DNA of 8,577 nucleotides from an uncultured Erysipelotrichaceae bacterium (GTDB lineage Bacteria; Bacillota_I; Bacilli_A; RF39; UBA660): NCBI GenBank assembly GCA_902803795.1, contig CADCRC010000011.1, positions 1 through 8,577 of the forward strand. The letters run 5' to 3'. The notes beneath the pieces were generated by a model. It was not told where the DNA came from and did no database searches. It saw only the letters and a program-made list of their open reading frames with translations. A program made the translations under genes and the position numbers. This document shows, piece after piece, positions 6,802-8,577 of this stretch; position 1 is the stretch's first letter, and every line of letters begins with the position of its first letter.

Positions 6802-7418
6802 AAAACCACTCCAATAATAACAAGTATAAAACAAACACCAAATATAATAGAATATAGATTTAAAAAAAACTCACTTCTAAAAGACTTTGGTAACTTACAT
6901 AATACTTTTCTACAAACATAATAAAGTAAAAACCCCAATATTCCACCAAAACAATTTAATATTATATCATCTATATCAAATACACGTCCAATATATCTTT
7001 GCATTATCTCTATAGATATAGAAGCAACAAAAGACATAATAAATGGAATATATATTTTCTTACTTTTAAAAAAATAACTAATAAAAAAACCATAAGGTAT
7101 AAACATTATAACATTACCAATAACATTCTTAACAAAATATTTACTACTTATATCATATCTTAATATTTCTCTAAATGCTATAAAATTATTAGTACCAATA
7201 GAAGAACTATCTTGAAAAGAAACTATTTGAAATAAACATAAGACATACATAATTAATAATACATATATAATTTCTTTATATACATATACATGCTCTTTTT
7301 TAGTAATTAAATATATTATCCTAAAAGTAATATATATAACAATAACTAATATAATAATAGGTGCAGTAAAAACAAAAACATTATTTAATACATTCTTAAT
7401 ATTCATATTTATATTCAT
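6798..7418 (-). CDS. VanZ-like family membrane protein
   Basis: This 206-residue protein has about five hydrophobic helices (near 13-37, 49-66, 98-118, 122-139 and 150-169, with a last one at 187-206). The VanZ-family pattern is clear: NVIGNVIMFIPYGFF (98-112), EIMQRYIGRVFDIDD (137-151), and DIILNCFGGILGFLLY (151-166). The conserved residues are N102, F106, P108, G110, E137, Q140, R145, D148, D150 and N155. VanZ itself gives low-level teicoplanin resistance, but most chromosomal family members have unknown roles in the envelope, so resistance should not be assumed. It is the first gene of the block; its TGA overlaps the ybeY start. The start at 7418 is uncertain, because ATG at 7406 is also in frame and the ribosome site (GTGATG or AGAG) is weak. 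Confidence 0.85.
   Translation of the reverse strand: MNINMNIKNVLNNVFVFTAPIIILVIVIYITFRIIYLITKKEHVYVYKEIIYVLLIMYVLCLFQIVSFQDSSSIGTNNFIAFREILRYDISSKYFVKNVIGNVIMFIPYGFFISYFFKSKKIYIPFIMSFVASISIEIMQRYIGRVFDIDDIILNCFGGILGFLLYYVCRKVLCKLPKSFRSEFFLNLYSIIFGVCFILVIIGVVL
6806..6812 (-). promoter_or_regulatory. Ribosome binding site deciding the ybeY start
   Basis: GGAGTGG on the minus strand lies within the end of the vanZ-like gene, with GGAG seven bases before ATG 6801. It selects this start over the longer open frame beginning at 6834. Confidence 0.65.
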
Positions 7419-7433
7419 TTTACATCACATCTC

Positions 7434-7478
7434 TAAAACATTATAACATTTTATTATAATTTTTCATATAATGTTTTA
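7434..7478. repeat. Perfect 12-bp inverted repeat in divergent promoter region
   Basis: TAAAACATTATA at 7434-7445 is the exact reverse complement of TATAATGTTTTA at 7467-7478, with a 21-bp spacer. Each arm contains a TATAAT reading outward towards its own gene. The left arm holds the likely minus-strand -10, and the right arm runs two bases into the plus-strand -10. It could be an operator for a dimeric regulator or a by-product of mirrored promoters. Confidence 0.7.
7440..7448 (-). promoter_or_regulatory. Extended -10 promoter of the vanZ-like–ybeY–recO block
   Basis: TGTTATAAT on the minus strand is a full extended -10 (TGn plus a perfect TATAAT). No convincing -35 lies 16-18 bases upstream, which extended -10 promoters can tolerate. 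The predicted start near 7433 leaves a leader of about 15 bases. Confidence 0.55.
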
Positions 7479-7482
7479 TAAT
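7454..7482 (+). promoter_or_regulatory. Promoter of the PrsW-like gene
   Basis: TTATAA (7454-7459, four of six to TTGACA) is followed after 17 bases by a perfect TATAAT (7477-7482). The predicted start near 7489 leaves about 17 bases of leader with AGGAAGTG. A second TATAAT at 7467-7472 in the inverted repeat is a less likely alternative because it lacks a -35. Confidence 0.55.
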
Positions 7483-7505
7483 AGAATAAATTAGGAAGTG
7501 ATAAA

Positions 7506-8198
7506 ATGATGAACTTGATTATAGCAATAATACCAGTAATATTATTATTAAATTATGTATATAAATTAGATTCTCATAAAGAACCAAAAAATCTATTAAG
7601 AAAAATATTCTATATAGGTGCATTAACATGTATTCCAGCTGCCTTTATAGAAGTATCATTAGAAAATATATTTTATACAGATGATTTAAAATATGGATAT
7701 TTAAATCTATTAATATCAGTATTCTTCGGTATAGCAATAATAGAAGAATTAGTAAAATGGATAGTTATAAAAACACAAGCATATAATGAAAAAGATTTTG
7801 ATGAATCATTTGATGCGATAGTATATTCAATATTTTCATCTTTAGGCTTTGCATGCTTAGAAAATATATTTTATGTATTTGAAAATGGTATCTCAATTGG
7901 AATAGCAAGAGCTATAACATCAATACCATCACATATGTATGATGCAATATTTATGGGATATTTTCTTGCTTTAGCAAAAAGAAATGATATTTATAAAGGA
8001 AAAAAAGATAGTTATATAATATTAAGTATATTAGTTCCAACAACAACTCATACCATATATGACTTTCTAATAATAGGAGAACTACATATATATTGGTTAA
8101 TATTCCACGTTATAGCAACCATATTTTCATTAATACTTATTAAAAAACTAGCAAAAGAAAACAAACTTTTTATAGAAAATCAAAAAAATACTTTGTAA
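7506..8198 (+). CDS. PrsW-family intramembrane metalloprotease
   Basis: This 230-residue protein has roughly seven to eight hydrophobic helices and the PrsW motif set. These are DSHKEP after the first helix (22-27), EELVK (80-84, the EExxK signature), FDAIVYSIFSSLGFACLEN (102-120, with E119), RAITSIPSH (135-143) and THTIYD (181-186). B. subtilis PrsW makes the first cut in the anti-sigma factor RsiW, releasing the envelope-stress sigma factor SigW. Family members elsewhere have varied or unknown substrates, and no sigma or anti-sigma gene is visible in this window. AGGAAGTG precedes two tandem ATG codons at 7506 and 7509; either spacing works, and the first is given. The gene is transcribed divergently from the VanZ-like gene. 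No terminator separates it from the following small gene. Confidence 0.88.
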   Translation: MMNLIIAIIPVILLLNYVYKLDSHKEPKNLLRKIFYIGALTCIPAAFIEVSLENIFYTDDLKYGYLNLLISVFFGIAIIEELVKWIVIKTQAYNEKDFDESFDAIVYSIFSSLGFACLENIFYVFENGISIGIARAITSIPSHMYDAIFMGYFLALAKRNDIYKGKKDSYIILSILVPTTTHTIYDFLIIGELHIYWLIFHVIATIFSLILIKKLAKENKLFIENQKNTL

Positions 8199-8210
8199 AT
8201 AAAAAAATAG

Positions 8211-8219
8211 TGTTATAAT
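8211..8219 (+). promoter_or_regulatory. Extended -10 promoter before the 96-residue gene
   Basis: TGTTATAAT is an extended -10 identical to the nine bases at 7448-7440 on the other strand. A four-of-six -35 (TTGTAA, 8193-8198) lies 15 bases from the TATAAT, which is short. The predicted start near 8226 leaves an 18-base leader with GGGAGG. The gene could also be read through from the PrsW-like gene. Confidence 0.5.
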
Positions 8220-8243
8220 AAATCTCAATTAGGGAGGTTTATA

Positions 8244-8534
8244 ATGAACGATAATAATTTAATTGACAATTTTGATATCAAAATTGAAATAGTAAACAAC
8301 ATTATTGAAGAAGCAAAAAAATGTACTAAAGAATTTCCAGAAATATATGATCCAGCAATATGGTTAAATATAGTTAAAAAATCAATAGAAAATGCAGGAT
8401 TAAATTACAATTCAATAATGTATGACGACAACAAATTACCATCTACAACATTAGATGAAGAAAAAATAGTAAAACAAGCATTCAAAAAGGAAATAATAAA
8501 AGAATATCTAAAAGACATTAAAAAAACAATATAA
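8244..8534 (+). CDS. Hypothetical small protein, 96 residues, unrecognised
   Basis: I do not recognise this protein. It is soluble, with no signal peptide or membrane segment, mixed charged and probably mainly helical. An acidic N-terminal helix (about 12-29) precedes EFPEIYDPAIWLNIVKKSIENAG (30-52), and a basic, Lys-rich C-terminal helix runs from about 71 to the end. There is a single Cys and a single Trp, and no metal-binding cluster or helix-turn-helix is evident. It is very likely real: GGGAGG lies six bases before the ATG, an extended -10 lies upstream, and a terminator begins right after the TAA. It lies 45 bases after the PrsW-like gene on the same strand, so it may be co-transcribed with it. 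Confidence 0.8.
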   Translation: MNDNNLIDNFDIKIEIVNNIIEEAKKCTKEFPEIYDPAIWLNIVKKSIENAGLNYNSIMYDDNKLPSTTLDEEKIVKQAFKKEIIKEYLKDIKKTI

Positions 8535-8535
8535 T

Positions 8536-8572
8536 AAAAAACTCGTTTCTTAATATTGAAACAAGTTTTTTT
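8536..8572 (+). terminator. Terminator after the small hypothetical gene, possibly bidirectional
   Basis: AACTCGTTTC (8540-8549) and GAAACAAGTT (8558-8567) form a 10-bp stem with one C-A mismatch, an eight-base TTAATATT loop and seven Ts (8566-8572). On the minus strand the mismatch becomes a G-U pair and a T-run follows from the AAAAA at 8536-8540. It could therefore also stop a convergent gene lying beyond the window. Confidence 0.8.
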
Positions 8573-8577
8573 ATATA

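Noticed and set aside
6802..6834. Upstream start adding 11 residues to YbeY
   Set aside because: The extra residues do not resemble the family N-terminus, while ATG 6801 has a good ribosome site and an ATGA overlap.
6798..7418. Glycopeptide resistance gene vanZ
   Set aside because: Only the general family pattern is present and there are no vanHAX-type genes nearby; resistance cannot be inferred.

Overview
The window is chromosomal DNA of a very AT-rich, low-GC Gram-positive-type bacterium (Bacillota, or a wall-bearing relative of the Mollicutes). The evidence is the gene order ybeY–dgkA–cdd–era–recO, the strong AGGAGG-type ribosome sites and the AT-saturated codon use. Four genes stop at UGA inside ATGA overlaps and tryptophan is encoded by UGG, so the standard bacterial code (11) applies rather than the Mycoplasma code 4. 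An uncultured gut Bacilli or RF39-like lineage would fit, but that is inference. No rRNA, tRNA, CRISPR array, transposon or phage gene was found, and no gene-free stretch exceeds 300 bases.

Layout. (1) Positions 1-2427, minus strand: a tight three-gene glycosyltransferase operon. In transcription order it holds a GT2-like protein with eroded catalytic motifs, an intact GT2 enzyme and a GT8 enzyme cut by the window edge. The genes overlap by 1 and 4 bases. The operon starts from a promoter whose -35 hexamer lies inside the terminator of the preceding gene. (2) 2515-3204, minus: a single-gene unit for a DUF975-like membrane protein, with its own promoter and terminator. (3) 3217-3357: a short intergenic region with a 38/39-bp tandem duplication and a probable terminator. 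(4) 3358-7418, minus: a compact seven-gene block, vanZ-like – ybeY – dgkA/udpK – cdd – era – recO – rubrerythrin, mostly with overlapping ends. (5) 7419-7505: a divergent promoter region with a perfect 12-bp inverted repeat. (6) 7506-8534, plus: a PrsW-family membrane protease gene, then an unrecognised 96-residue protein gene with its own extended -10 promoter, closed by a terminator.

How the genes fit together. The central block is a classic Firmicute housekeeping cluster: ribosome maturation (YbeY, Era), lipid-carrier or lipid phosphorylation (DgkA/UdpK), pyrimidine salvage (Cdd) and recombination (RecO). It is flanked by a VanZ-like membrane protein and an oxidative-stress rubrerythrin. 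The glycosyltransferases probably decorate an envelope polysaccharide or glycolipid. The PrsW-like protease facing the VanZ-like gene may share control through the inverted repeat. I did not identify a demonstrably new system. The most unusual items are the catalytically eroded glycosyltransferase paired with an intact relative, the promoter nested in a terminator, and the symmetric divergent promoter.
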